A stretch of DNA of 35,280 bases from Gordoniibacillus chartarius. Its GTDB lineage: Bacteria; Bacillota; Bacilli; Paenibacillales; NBRC-103111. How positions within the stretch are numbered: position 1 is the stretch's first letter; every line of letters starts with the position of its first letter. The DNA lies in NCBI RefSeq assembly GCF_042432825.1, contig NZ_JBHLWN010000079.1, positions 1-35,280 of the forward strand, in the 5' to 3' direction. Below, one piece after another: positions 8,091 to 16,300 of the stretch. Made by a program: the position numbers and the translations under genes. The notes beneath the pieces were generated by a model, which saw only the letters and a program-made list of their open reading frames with translations, did no database searches and was not told the DNA's origin.

Positions 8091-8933
8091 TTAGCTCCCT
8101 TCCGTCAGCATGAGCTGCCGCAAATACGCCGTCACCTTCATGTCGTCAGTCAGCGGATACTCGTACCCGAGCCGCTTCCCAAGCTCCTTCCCCGCCGCTC
8201 TCGTCAGCTTGCCGACCTCCATAATGGCCGCCCAATTGTGCTTCGTGTCCGCGTCGGCATACGTTGCCACGTAGACCTGCCACAGCTCTTCGGGCAAATA
8301 TTGCCGCAGCCAGCGGCCGGCTTTGCCGACATTGACCTGCCAGTCGGCGCGGGAGCCGATGTGCCAGGACAGCAGACGCACCAATGCATCTCTTACAACC
8401 GTATCGAGCATGAATTTGGCGTAGGGCAGCTCCTGACGGCACAGTCCCTTCGCCGCGTTCGTAAGGCACCACCATATTTCGTTGATCGTTTTATCGTATT
8501 CGGAGCGGGATGGCCGGCGGGTTACGTAGGAGCTGTCGCTTGGCTCGGGCAGTACGGGAATCGCGCCGTCCTTATCGAGCAGCACCTTCGTCAAGCTGTC
8601 GTCAAGGTAACTATCGATCGCGTCGGCATAACGATAGCTCAAATCGATCCGGACGCCGTCCTCGAACAGCATCAGGAAAATCGGCCATGGCCGGGTTAGC
8701 TCGTCGATTATATTTTGCTGCATCATGATCAGTTCCCCGAACCGCCGAATCCAGCTCTGGTCTAGGAGGAACCGGGACGGATCAGTAACGGCGAAGATGA
8801 CGTCGTAATCGGTAAACCGATCGTGGGTCAAGTTCGGGTTGACCCGCGAGCCGTTCAGCAATACCGCTCGGACGGAATCGTCTTCGCGGGCGAAGTCCAG
8901 CAGCAGGCTCAGCACCTCTCGTTCGTTTCGCAT
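8091..8933 (-). CDS. AadE/AadK-like aminoglycoside 6-adenylyltransferase
   Basis: A 280-residue nucleotidyltransferase of the streptomycin 6-adenylyltransferase family, which transfers AMP from ATP to the 6-hydroxyl of streptomycin. The catalytic polymerase-beta-type site is GSRVNPN followed by FTDYDVIF (residues 28-49), and the third acidic residue is in VRIDLSY. The helical C-terminal domain (about 150-270) is also present, and the length matches the family. AGAGGTG precedes the start. It heads a three-gene set with a membrane protein and a GNAT enzyme. Chromosomal copies are common in Bacillaceae and Paenibacillaceae; activity against any drug is not shown by sequence. Confidence 0.87.
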   Translation of the reverse strand: MRNEREVLSLLLDFAREDDSVRAVLLNGSRVNPNLTHDRFTDYDVIFAVTDPSRFLLDQSWIRRFGELIMMQQNIIDELTRPWPIFLMLFEDGVRIDLSYRYADAIDSYLDDSLTKVLLDKDGAIPVLPEPSDSSYVTRRPSRSEYDKTINEIWWCLTNAAKGLCRQELPYAKFMLDTVVRDALVRLLSWHIGSRADWQVNVGKAGRWLRQYLPEELWQVYVATYADADTKHNWAAIMEVGKLTRAAGKELGKRLGYEYPLTDDMKVTAYLRQLMLTEGS

Positions 8934-8953
8934 GGTTTGGATACACCTCTTTT

Positions 8954-9085
8954 CTATCGTAAACCTTCACACAGCTTCTTCCCGTCCAAGGTGTACAAGT
9001 CCGGCAGACGTTCGTACGGATCGCCTTCCGGACGAAGAAGCCGAGCGAATGCGGGTTCTGTTTTGACGATCCTTTTTTTTGGATA
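8954..9085 (-). pseudogene. Coding-like remnant without a start codon
   Basis: After an in-frame TAA (9088-9086) there is an open stretch of 43 codons that reads like the C-terminal end of a soluble protein (RLLRPEGDPYERLPDLYTLDG near its end) and stops at TAG 20 bases before the AadE-like start. It has no ATG, GTG or TTG start in frame, and a run of eight A at 9073-9080 sits at its upstream end. The best reading is the tail of a decayed or frameshifted gene that once preceded the AadE-like gene. No family recognised. Confidence 0.4.
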
Positions 9086-9135
9086 TTACTTACAATATCG
9101 TATCACAAATGCCACGCCGCCGGACAGCAATTTCA

Positions 9136-9189
9136 GCAAAATAATACGGCTCCAACCGCATCGGACCTATCCGACGGCGGGCTGGAGCC
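9136..9189 (-). terminator. Terminator of the NRPS operon
   Basis: On the minus strand GGCTCCA (9189-9183) pairs with TGGAGCC (9154-9148), with inner pairings CCGC/GCGG and TCGGA/TCCGA, followed by a T-rich run (TATTATTTT). It starts 15 bases past the MBL-fold gene stop and closes the long minus-strand operon. The rest of the 8934-9204 gap holds the coding remnant and a short ATATT-type palindrome (9083-9100) without clear function. Confidence 0.7.
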
Positions 9190-9204
9190 ATGCTGACGAA
9201 GCCT

Positions 9205-9885
9205 TCAAATATACTGCAGTGACAAGTTGTCGCGATGACGCATCCGGTAAGCGACGAATTGATCCTTCCTGTCAAACTGGAAGTAAAAATTGTACTTGTG
9301 CAAAAATCGCATCGGCTGGCCGGGCGGCTCACCGAACGCATGCCCCGGATGCACCCGGACATCGGTGCGGACCAAGGACTTGATCCGCTGCACACTGTCG
9401 TACAGCGCCCCGGCATCCGACCCGCGATCCGTGCAGAGGCCGCAGCCTTCGATAAAGATCGTATCTCCGGTCAACAAATCGCCGGCAAGCAGAAAACAAG
9501 AGCTTCCATACGTATGACCGGGCGTGACCAAGCAAGTTATCGTTGTTTCTCCTAGCGTCAAACGCTGCCCGTCATCGAACGGCTGGAGTCCTGTACAGCT
9601 GTAGGCGTAATAGTCAATTTCCTTTCGAGACATACGTACTTCCGGTGCATACCGCTCGGCCAGCCGGTGAACCAGCTGTACATGATCGTCGTGCGAATGT
9701 GTGAGCAAAATCAGCTTCAGCTCGGCCCGAAGCTCCCCCAGCTTGCCGGCAATCGCTTCGTAATCCGCAGCGGGATCGACGACGGCGGCTTGACGGGAAG
9801 CCCGGTCAACGATCACATAGCAATAATTCACAAGCTTTCCGGAGACGACTCGCAAAGTGTGCAGCTCGTAGGTGCTGGCGATCAT
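9205..9885 (-). CDS. PksB/BaeB-type MBL-fold hydrolase
   Basis: A 226-residue metallo-beta-lactamase-fold hydrolase. Metal ligands are in THSHDDH (62-68), His124 (PGHTYGS), Asp141 (GDTIF) and His182 (HPGH). The FIEGCGLC segment after GDTIF and the opening YEL..VSGKLVNYCYVI are hallmarks I associate with the PksB/BaeB group found in Bacillus trans-AT polyketide clusters, where a thioester-hydrolysing or maintenance role has been suggested. Here no polyketide synthase gene is visible, so it may clear stalled NRPS thioesters or act on the peptide; that is inference. It starts three bases after the SLH-like gene, with AAGGAGG nine bases upstream, and is the last gene of the operon. Confidence 0.83.
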   Translation of the reverse strand: MIASTYELHTLRVVSGKLVNYCYVIVDRASRQAAVVDPAADYEAIAGKLGELRAELKLILLTHSHDDHVQLVHRLAERYAPEVRMSRKEIDYYAYSCTGLQPFDDGQRLTLGETTITCLVTPGHTYGSSCFLLAGDLLTGDTIFIEGCGLCTDRGSDAGALYDSVQRIKSLVRTDVRVHPGHAFGEPPGQPMRFLHKYNFYFQFDRKDQFVAYRMRHRDNLSLQYI

Positions 9886-9888
9886 TGG

Positions 9889-10797
9889 TTACCGAACCTC
9901 CTTGGATGAACGGGATTTGCGCCAAAACCACAGCAGAAGCAATACGCCCGCCAATCCGGCGACGATCGGAACATAGGGGATTTTCAAAGCTCCGGCACTA
10001 TGGTTAGCCGCATCATGCCCATGATGACCATGCCCGCCTTCCGGAACGGCCATAGCCTCCCTGCTGAACTGCCCTTGCTCCAGCTTCAGAATGATCATCT
10101 CCGGCCGGCCGGAGGCTTCCCCCGCCATCCATGTCTCCGACAGCGTTTTCCCCTGCCACTGCTTCAGGTCTGTCGGGCCGTACAACGCTTTCGGATGCTC
10201 GCTGAGCTTATATTCCTTACCCCCGACCACGATCGTATACGAAGCATAAGCCGCTGCGCCTTCGCCCACGATGTTCTCGATGACGCGCTCGATCGTGCCG
10301 GACGGCCCTTGAACATATCCAAGCCGCTGGACCAAGCTCCCGGCGGCAGCCGGCTGCTGTACGGCGCTCCGCAAATACGTCGCAAATTGCTCGCGGGTCA
10401 GCTTGGCGTCGGATTGGTCCGCCGCTTCGCGGCCGTCCAGATACGCGCGGTTCACATCCGCATAAGTGGCGTCACCCTCCAGCGAAGTCACGAGTCCGCT
10501 GCGCAGCGCCTCCGCTCGCACTTGCTCCGGCTGCTTCCCGTCGCCGCCGAAGCCTTTGAAGGTGCCCGCCCAGTACGCCAAATCCGCCTTCTGCAAAGGG
10601 GCTAACGGACGAAACAGCTTGGCTCCCGGTTCCGCCGCAATCAGACCCATGCCGCGCAAATATACGATATCTTCAAGCGCCCGGGACGTTTCGATATCGT
10701 CATAGAGCGTTTTTTCATTTTCAACGTGAGCGAATGCAGCTGTGGAAGTCTGTACGAACAATAGCAGGATGGCAATGAACACAATTCTCCGCAACAC
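9889..10797 (-). CDS. Secreted SLH-like, His-rich, C-terminally membrane-anchored protein
   Basis: A 302-residue exported protein. A signal peptide (1-23, predicted cut AFA|H) is followed by two SLH-like repeats (about 38-85, with GLIAAEPGAKLFRPLAPLQK; and 95-146, ending LTREQFATYL), an unrecognised domain (150-245), a short His-rich stretch (five His between 256 and 266) and one C-terminal membrane helix (275-292) with a basic tail. SLH domains bind secondary wall polymers, so it could link membrane and wall. The start is GTG with AGGAG nine bases upstream. It lies 16 bases after the coiled-coil protein gene, which suggests that both act with the FtsEX-like complex. The His-rich part hints at metal binding. 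Function not known. Confidence 0.75.
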   Translation of the reverse strand: MLRRIVFIAILLLFVQTSTAAFAHVENEKTLYDDIETSRALEDIVYLRGMGLIAAEPGAKLFRPLAPLQKADLAYWAGTFKGFGGDGKQPEQVRAEALRSGLVTSLEGDATYADVNRAYLDGREAADQSDAKLTREQFATYLRSAVQQPAAAGSLVQRLGYVQGPSGTIERVIENIVGEGAAAYASYTIVVGGKEYKLSEHPKALYGPTDLKQWQGKTLSETWMAGEASGRPEMIILKLEQGQFSREAMAVPEGGHGHHGHDAANHSAGALKIPYVPIVAGLAGVLLLLWFWRKSRSSKEVR

Positions 10798-10813
10798 GCT
10801 TGCAATCTCCTCT

Positions 10814-11851
10814 CTACTCTTTCAAATATTCGACCGGCTGAATGATGATGGAACCGTTGGACAGCTCCACGATAAAATCTCCTCCGGCCGCCCGCAGCAT
10901 GGCGTAATCGAGCTTAAACCCGGACAACCGCTTCAGTACGGTGTCCGGCACGGCAAAGCCGTTCAGGAAGCCGGCCTCCCACTGCAGCGCTATGGCGCTG
11001 TCGGACTTGCTTACGGTGCCAATCAGCAAGAGATCGGCCGGGCCCCGCTGCAGATGCACATACGCATGATCCGTCAAAAAATAATACGTCAGCGGACTTT
11101 GTTCATTTAACAGCCGGTCTTCCAGCGTGTAAGGAGAAACCTCCGTCTTGCGCGTAATGAACCGGTACGGATCGTTCTGCAGCCGCTCGCCGTCCTCCCG
11201 CAGCTCTCGCAAATACCCGATGTTCTGCGTCCATATTTCATCAAGCCGATGGGTGAGCGGATCGATCTCCTTGTCCTCTGTCATGAGATCACTAATCCAC
11301 TCGCTTATGCTTAAGTAATCCACTGCGTTTTTACGGGTCCCGCCCATTGCTTCGGCCTCTTGCACCGTTCTGTCGCGGGCCGCCAGGTGGCCTTGGATCG
11401 TTTCCAGCAGCCTGCTGTGGAGAGATAGCGAGCTGCGGATCGCTTGAACCGGCGCATATTCGGCGTACAGCCGCTCCAGATCCGTCAGATCCCCCTCCAC
11501 CTCCCGCTCCAGCAGCCGTACGCCGGCCATAGCATCGACCACATCATCGCCTTGCAATATGAACGGAACATACGTGTCCATTCCGATCGCTTGATACAGG
11601 CCGAGCTTGTCCTTGGCCGACTTTGCCTTGGCATCGAATTCCTGCTGCATCCCTTGCAGCTGAGGGCTTAAACGCTCCATCTCCGCCCTGCTTTCGGCAA
11701 GATCGGCAAGCAGACGCTCGGTGGCGCCGGGATCGTCTTTCCCGGCCAAATAATCGCCGAATACGCCGCTGACGTGGGCGTACGCAGCCGGAGCCGCAAG
11801 CATCGCGAACACAACAATAACCGCAGGCAGCATAATACCTCGCTTAGTCAT
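10814..11851 (-). CDS. Secreted coiled-coil protein resembling the PcsB/CwlO regulatory domain
   Basis: A 345-residue exported protein. A signal peptide (1-25, predicted cut AYA|H) is followed by a helix with heptad character (41-80), then a segment at 82-127 whose pattern (Y, G, TY, ILQGDDVVDAM, then a second helix to LERLYAEY) resembles the coiled-coil hairpin of PcsB and CwlO, the cell-wall hydrolases controlled by FtsEX. A further helical part runs to about 245, and an unrecognised 90-residue C-terminal domain follows. No CHAP, NlpC/P60 or LytM catalytic motif is present. It overlaps the FtsX-like stop by eight bases. The likely role is the outside partner of that FtsEX-like pair, transmitting ATP-driven movement; this rests on pattern and neighbourhood. 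Confidence 0.75.
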   Translation of the reverse strand: MTKRGIMLPAVIVVFAMLAAPAAYAHVSGVFGDYLAGKDDPGATERLLADLAESRAEMERLSPQLQGMQQEFDAKAKSAKDKLGLYQAIGMDTYVPFILQGDDVVDAMAGVRLLEREVEGDLTDLERLYAEYAPVQAIRSSLSLHSRLLETIQGHLAARDRTVQEAEAMGGTRKNAVDYLSISEWISDLMTEDKEIDPLTHRLDEIWTQNIGYLRELREDGERLQNDPYRFITRKTEVSPYTLEDRLLNEQSPLTYYFLTDHAYVHLQRGPADLLLIGTVSKSDSAIALQWEAGFLNGFAVPDTVLKRLSGFKLDYAMLRAAGGDFIVELSNGSIIIQPVEYLKE

Positions 11852-12725
11852 GCAGCCACCGCCTTGTCGCCGCCCAGCTGCCGAGCAGCCCGATCAGCAT
11901 GCCCGCCAGAACGATGCCGGCCGACGTCAGCTCAACCCTGCCCTGCTGAAAGCTGAACACGGAGCCGAAGGAGCCGGCCAGACGGGTGTACCCGTAATAA
12001 TAAGCGGCGTACACGCCGAGACTCGCCACAATGCCGCCCAGCAAACCGAGCAAAGCTCCTTCGAACAAAAACTGTCCGCGCACATGAGCATCCTTCGCTC
12101 CGAGCAGCAGCTTCACGCGAATTTCTTTTTGCCGCCGATACATCGCCAGCTGGATCGCGATGGTCACCGTCGCTACAGTTACGAGCAGAAGCACGAGCAG
12201 CAGCAGTGCTCCGAATCGTTCGAAGCGGGACGACCAGGACAGGACGGCTTCGGCATACTTCTGGGCGAATACGACTTCGGACACACCGTTCATCCCTGCC
12301 AGTTCAGCGGCGATCAGCGGCGCATGGCCGCGGTTCGCAAGCTCGATTGTGATCATATCCGGCAAATGATTTTGATCCTGGAAGACGCGGAACAAATGCT
12401 CCTTCCCGGCGAAGAACTGCTGCAGCTTGGCGAGGGAATCCGATTTCGTCTCCAGTTCCGCCTGCTTGACCCACGATTTGGTGCTTAGCAGCTCCTTCAT
12501 TTGCGCGGCAGGGGCGGACGGCTCCAGCAGCAGCTTGATTTTGACTTGCGATTCGAGATACGATATCGCATCCTGCATCGAGCCGCGCAGCAGCAGGAGC
12601 AGCCCCGCCGTCGTCAGCGTAATGCAGATCAGCAGCACGGCGGCCAGCGAGGCGCCCGGATTGCGCCGGATTCCGTCACGGGCATCACGAATGTAGTAAT
12701 GTACCAGTGTCCGGTTCATGCGCAT
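11844..12725 (-). CDS. FtsX-like ABC permease
   Basis: A 293-residue membrane protein with the FtsX plan: a basic N-terminus, first membrane helix at about 27-48, an external domain of about 110 residues (50-165), then three more helices (about 170-195, 220-245 and 265-288). The opening YYIRDARDGIRRNPGASLAAV is strongly FtsX-like, and the length equals the usual 290-300. FtsX does not move a substrate; it passes ATPase motion to an external coiled-coil partner that controls cell-wall hydrolysis. AGGGAGG eight bases upstream fixes the start at 12725, giving a 41-base overlap with the ATPase gene, longer than the usual ftsE-ftsX overlap. The next gene encodes a fitting external coiled-coil protein. 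Confidence 0.88.
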   Translation of the reverse strand: MRMNRTLVHYYIRDARDGIRRNPGASLAAVLLICITLTTAGLLLLLRGSMQDAISYLESQVKIKLLLEPSAPAAQMKELLSTKSWVKQAELETKSDSLAKLQQFFAGKEHLFRVFQDQNHLPDMITIELANRGHAPLIAAELAGMNGVSEVVFAQKYAEAVLSWSSRFERFGALLLLVLLLVTVATVTIAIQLAMYRRQKEIRVKLLLGAKDAHVRGQFLFEGALLGLLGGIVASLGVYAAYYYGYTRLAGSFGSVFSFQQGRVELTSAGIVLAGMLIGLLGSWAATRRWLHD

Positions 12726-13362
12726 GCAGGCATCCTCCCTTCATGAACAGCGTACGCGCCGGAAACGATCGGACGAGCTCGCTGGAGTGGGTGACCATCA
12801 GGATCGTCGTACCCTCGCTTTCGTTAAGATCCCGCAGCAGCTGCAGGATGCGTTCGGCGTTGTCCGGGTCCAGATTGCCGGTCGGCTCGTCAGCCAGCAG
12901 CACCGCAGGGCCGTTTAGCAGCGCCCGGGCGATGGCCACACGCTGCTGCTCTCCGCCCGACAGCTGCTGCGGGAACATTTCTTCTTTACCGGCCAATCCG
13001 ACTTTACTTAGGCACGCTCGCGACTCTGTCCGCACCGTCGCCGGCGGCTTGCCTTGCACTTCGCCGGCGAGAGAAACATTTTCCAATACCGTCTTTCGTT
13101 CGATCAGCTCATAACTCTGGTGGATGGTCGCCACTTTGCGCCGCACCTCGTGCCGGGCCATTCGCTTGAGCGGCTGGCCGTCGATGGAGATGTCGCCGTC
13201 GAAACGATCGATTTGGCGGTTTAGAATGCGCAGCAGCGTGCTTTTGCCGGAGCCGGACGGCCCCTGCAGATACACGAACTCTCCCGGAGCTATATCCAAA
13301 TCAAGATTGGACAGTGTCTTTCGTCCCGCATACGAATGCGACAGACCGCGAATCCGAATCAT
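12685..13362 (-). CDS. FtsE-like ABC ATPase
   Basis: A 225-residue ATPase with Walker A GPSGSGKST (34-42), signature LSGGEQQ (134-140), Walker B LLADEPTGNLD (155-165) and an H-loop His in MVTHSSE. The TGNLD form is shared by FtsE, LolD and MacB; the adjoining FtsX-type permease decides for FtsE. Its start overlaps the NRPS2 stop (ATGA), so translation is coupled to the peptide synthetase. Canonical Firmicute ftsEX loci have no NRPS neighbour and are usually followed by a wall peptidase gene, so this is probably a second, cluster-owned copy. Likely role: power for the FtsX-like protein and its coiled-coil partner. Confidence 0.9.
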   Translation of the reverse strand: MIRIRGLSHSYAGRKTLSNLDLDIAPGEFVYLQGPSGSGKSTLLRILNRQIDRFDGDISIDGQPLKRMARHEVRRKVATIHQSYELIERKTVLENVSLAGEVQGKPPATVRTESRACLSKVGLAGKEEMFPQQLSGGEQQRVAIARALLNGPAVLLADEPTGNLDPDNAERILQLLRDLNESEGTTILMVTHSSELVRSFPARTLFMKGGCLHAHEPDTGTLLHS

Positions 13363-16300
13363 CGCCGATCACCGGACAGCGCAAGCGGGGCGCCTGCCAG
13401 AGAATGGACAATGCTCTTAATGACAGCTGCGTTCGTGTCCGCGTAAGGGCTGCGCAGCATGTCGAGATGCCGCCCCGCTCCTTCGTATTCCGTCGTTTTG
13501 CCGCTGGTCGACCTGGACCATGGGATGACGGCGACCCCTTGCAGATCGCGGTGCTCCGAGCGGATGTCGTGCAGCTGAGCCTTCAGCTCGCACGTATGCG
13601 TCAGCCGCTCGACATAGCGGGCATACGTTCCGATCAGCCGCTCTCGCTCCTCGGTGAATCCGTCATCGTCGTTCATGCCGTAGCGTTCGGCAGCCAGTCC
13701 CAGCAGCATCCGGATCTCTTCGTCGATGTCCGCCTGCGAACGCTCGCCGGGCTCCCGGTGAATCGAGTCGATGAGCACGATGCCGCTCACCTCCGCGCCG
13801 CTTCGCTCCAGCTCCGCCGCAACCTCAACCGCCACATTGCCGCCTGCGGAATAGCCGAGCAGCACGTAAGGGCCTTGCTCCTGCATACGCCGTATTGCGG
13901 CCGCATATCGGGCAATTCGGTCTTCCTCCGCGATAAAATCGAAGGCATACACGCTGATCTCTCCGTTCAAGCAAGCCGCAAGCTCCTTGAATACGAAGCC
14001 ATATCCGAACAGCGGCGGGAAGCAGAACAGCTTCGAGCGGCCGGCCTCGTTCCAAAGCGTTGGCGCGTTAACCGAAGCAGGCTCCGCTTCCGCTGCGGCG
14101 GCCGCGGCCATGTGCTCCAATACGGAATGCTGGAACACGGTTCGCAGCGGGAGCCCGACGCCGAGCCGGTTCGGCGCAATTGCAGCCAGACGGGCCGCCT
14201 TGAGCGAATTGCCGCCAAGCAGGAAGAAGTCGTCAGTCCGGCCGACCAGCCCGATGCCGAGCACCTCGCTCCATATCGCGGCCAGCTCCGCTTCGATCCC
14301 GGTTTGCGGCGGAACATGCCCGCCGGTGCGCCATTGCGATGCGTCCGGCTTCGGCAGCGCCCGGCGGTCGAGCTTGCCGTTCGGTGTCAGCGGCATATGC
14401 TCGAGCTTCATGAAATAAGCAGGCACCATATATTCGGGAACAAGTCTTTTGAGGTGGGCGCGCAGCTCTTCCAAATCTGCGGAAGGGGCTACGATATACG
14501 CGCAAAGCGTCTTCTCGGCGTCCTCCCCGTGAGCGACGACGGCGGCCTGCTGGACGAGCGGATGAGACGCTACCGCCGACTCGAGCTCACCGAGCTCAAT
14601 GCGGAAGCCGCGGATTTTCACCTGATCGTCGATGCGTCCGAGAAACTCCATATTGCCGTCCTCGCGCCACTTGGCCATATCCCCCGTCCGGTAGATGCGC
14701 CCGCCGGGATGAAACGGATCCGCCGCGAACCTGGCCGCGGTCAGCTCGGGCCGGTTCAAGTAGCCGCGGGCGATGCCGGCGCCGCCGATCCACAGCTCGC
14801 CGGCTACGCCGACCGGCTGCGGACGCTCCGACCCGTCCGCAACATACATGCGCATATTCGGCAGCGGCTTGCCGATCGGCACGGAGCCGGCAGCGTCGTA
14901 GCGGTCCGCCGTTGCTTCATAGAAGCTCGAATCGATGCACGCTTCCGTCACGCCGTAGCAATTGACGATGCGAAGCTTGCCGCCGAATCGGGCGAGCAGC
15001 CGTCCGAAGTCGTCGGCAGGACAGCTGTCCGAGCCGATCACAAGCAGCTTCAGCTCCCCGAGCTCCAGCTCGTTCTCATACACATAATCCATGAACGGCA
15101 CCGCAAGCGGGGGGGTCATGTCCAGCACCGTTATGCGATTGGCGAGCAGCAGCTTATGCAGCTCCGCAGGGATCAGCTTCGCTTCCTCCGGACATAATAC
15201 GAGCTCGCCGCCGTTTGCCAGTGTACGCGCCAAGTCGGCCAGAAATACATCGAACGAAAAGCTGGCCATTTGGAGCAGCCGCACAGGGAACGTGTCCAAT
15301 GCGAACGCCTCCCGGTAAGCCAGTGTCACGTTCGCGTAGCTGCCGTGCTCCACCATGACGCCTTTCGGCTTGCCCGTCGTACCGGACGTATAGATCACAT
15401 AGGCCAAACGAGCGGGATTGTACGCGGGCGGTTCCGCGGCCGGCCATTCGATCAGCGCCTCAGCGCCGTCCAAGTACATGATTTCTCCGTTAAACGCTCC
15501 CCCTTTGGAAGCTTGCTGCCTTTGGGTCAGCAGCAGCACCGCCCCGCTGTCCTGGAGCATGTACTCGATACGCTCGGGCGGATACGCGGGATCGATTGGC
15601 ACATACGCTCCGCCGGCCTTGAAGACGGCGAGTACCGCAGCCACCCAATCGACGGATCGCTCGGCCATGATCGCCACGACGGTTTCTTCCCGTACCGATC
15701 TCGATCGGAGCAAGGAAGCAAGCCGGCCGGACCATTCGTCGAGCTCGCGATAGGTGACGGCTCTATCGTAATAACGTACGGAGATGCGATCCGGGCAAAC
15801 CGCCGCCTGATCCATGAATAGCTGCAGGAAGCCTGCGTCCGCCGGGTAAGGCGCAGGCGGCGGGTTGAATCGTGTCAAGATCAGCTCCATCTCCGATTCC
15901 GGCAATACGTTCAGCCGATCGATGCGGCAAAGCGGATCCGCAGCGATGTGCCGCAGCAAGCTTTCGTAATGAGATGCCATGCGCTGCATCGAAGACCTGC
16001 GGTATAAATCCGTACAGTACTCAATTTGAAAATGTAACCGGTCACCCTGCTGAGTGCCTTCCAGCGTAATATCGAATTGTGCCGACGCCGTCTTGTGCTC
16101 ATACGGCTTGAACAGAAGCCCTCCGCCCCCAAGTGCGGGAGGGTCGGTTTGCAGCGCAAACATCGTATCGAACAGCGGATTCCGGCTCAAGTCCCGCTTC
16201 GCTCCGGAGCGTTCGACTAGCTGCTCGAACGGGTAATCGGCATGCTCGTAAGCCGACAGGGCAAGCTCTCTGACATCCTTGACATAGTCCAGGAACGAAC

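Noticed and set aside
9083..9100. GATATT/AATATC inverted repeat as an operator or terminator
   Set aside because: Short, A+T-rich, not near a recognisable promoter, and with no T run; could be chance.
12685..13362. LolD/MacB-type lipoprotein or drug export ATPase instead of FtsE
   Set aside because: The ATPase motifs fit both, but the partner has the short FtsX plan with a small external domain, not the long MacB/LolCE plan, and a coiled-coil protein follows.
13314..15197. Long plus-strand open frame (627 codons) opposite NRPS2, and a similar one of 606 codons at 24654-26474 opposite NRPS1
   Set aside because: Their translations are Arg/His/Gln-rich without domains and lie exactly antisense to well-defined NRPS domains; GC-rich codons leave the opposite frame free of stops.
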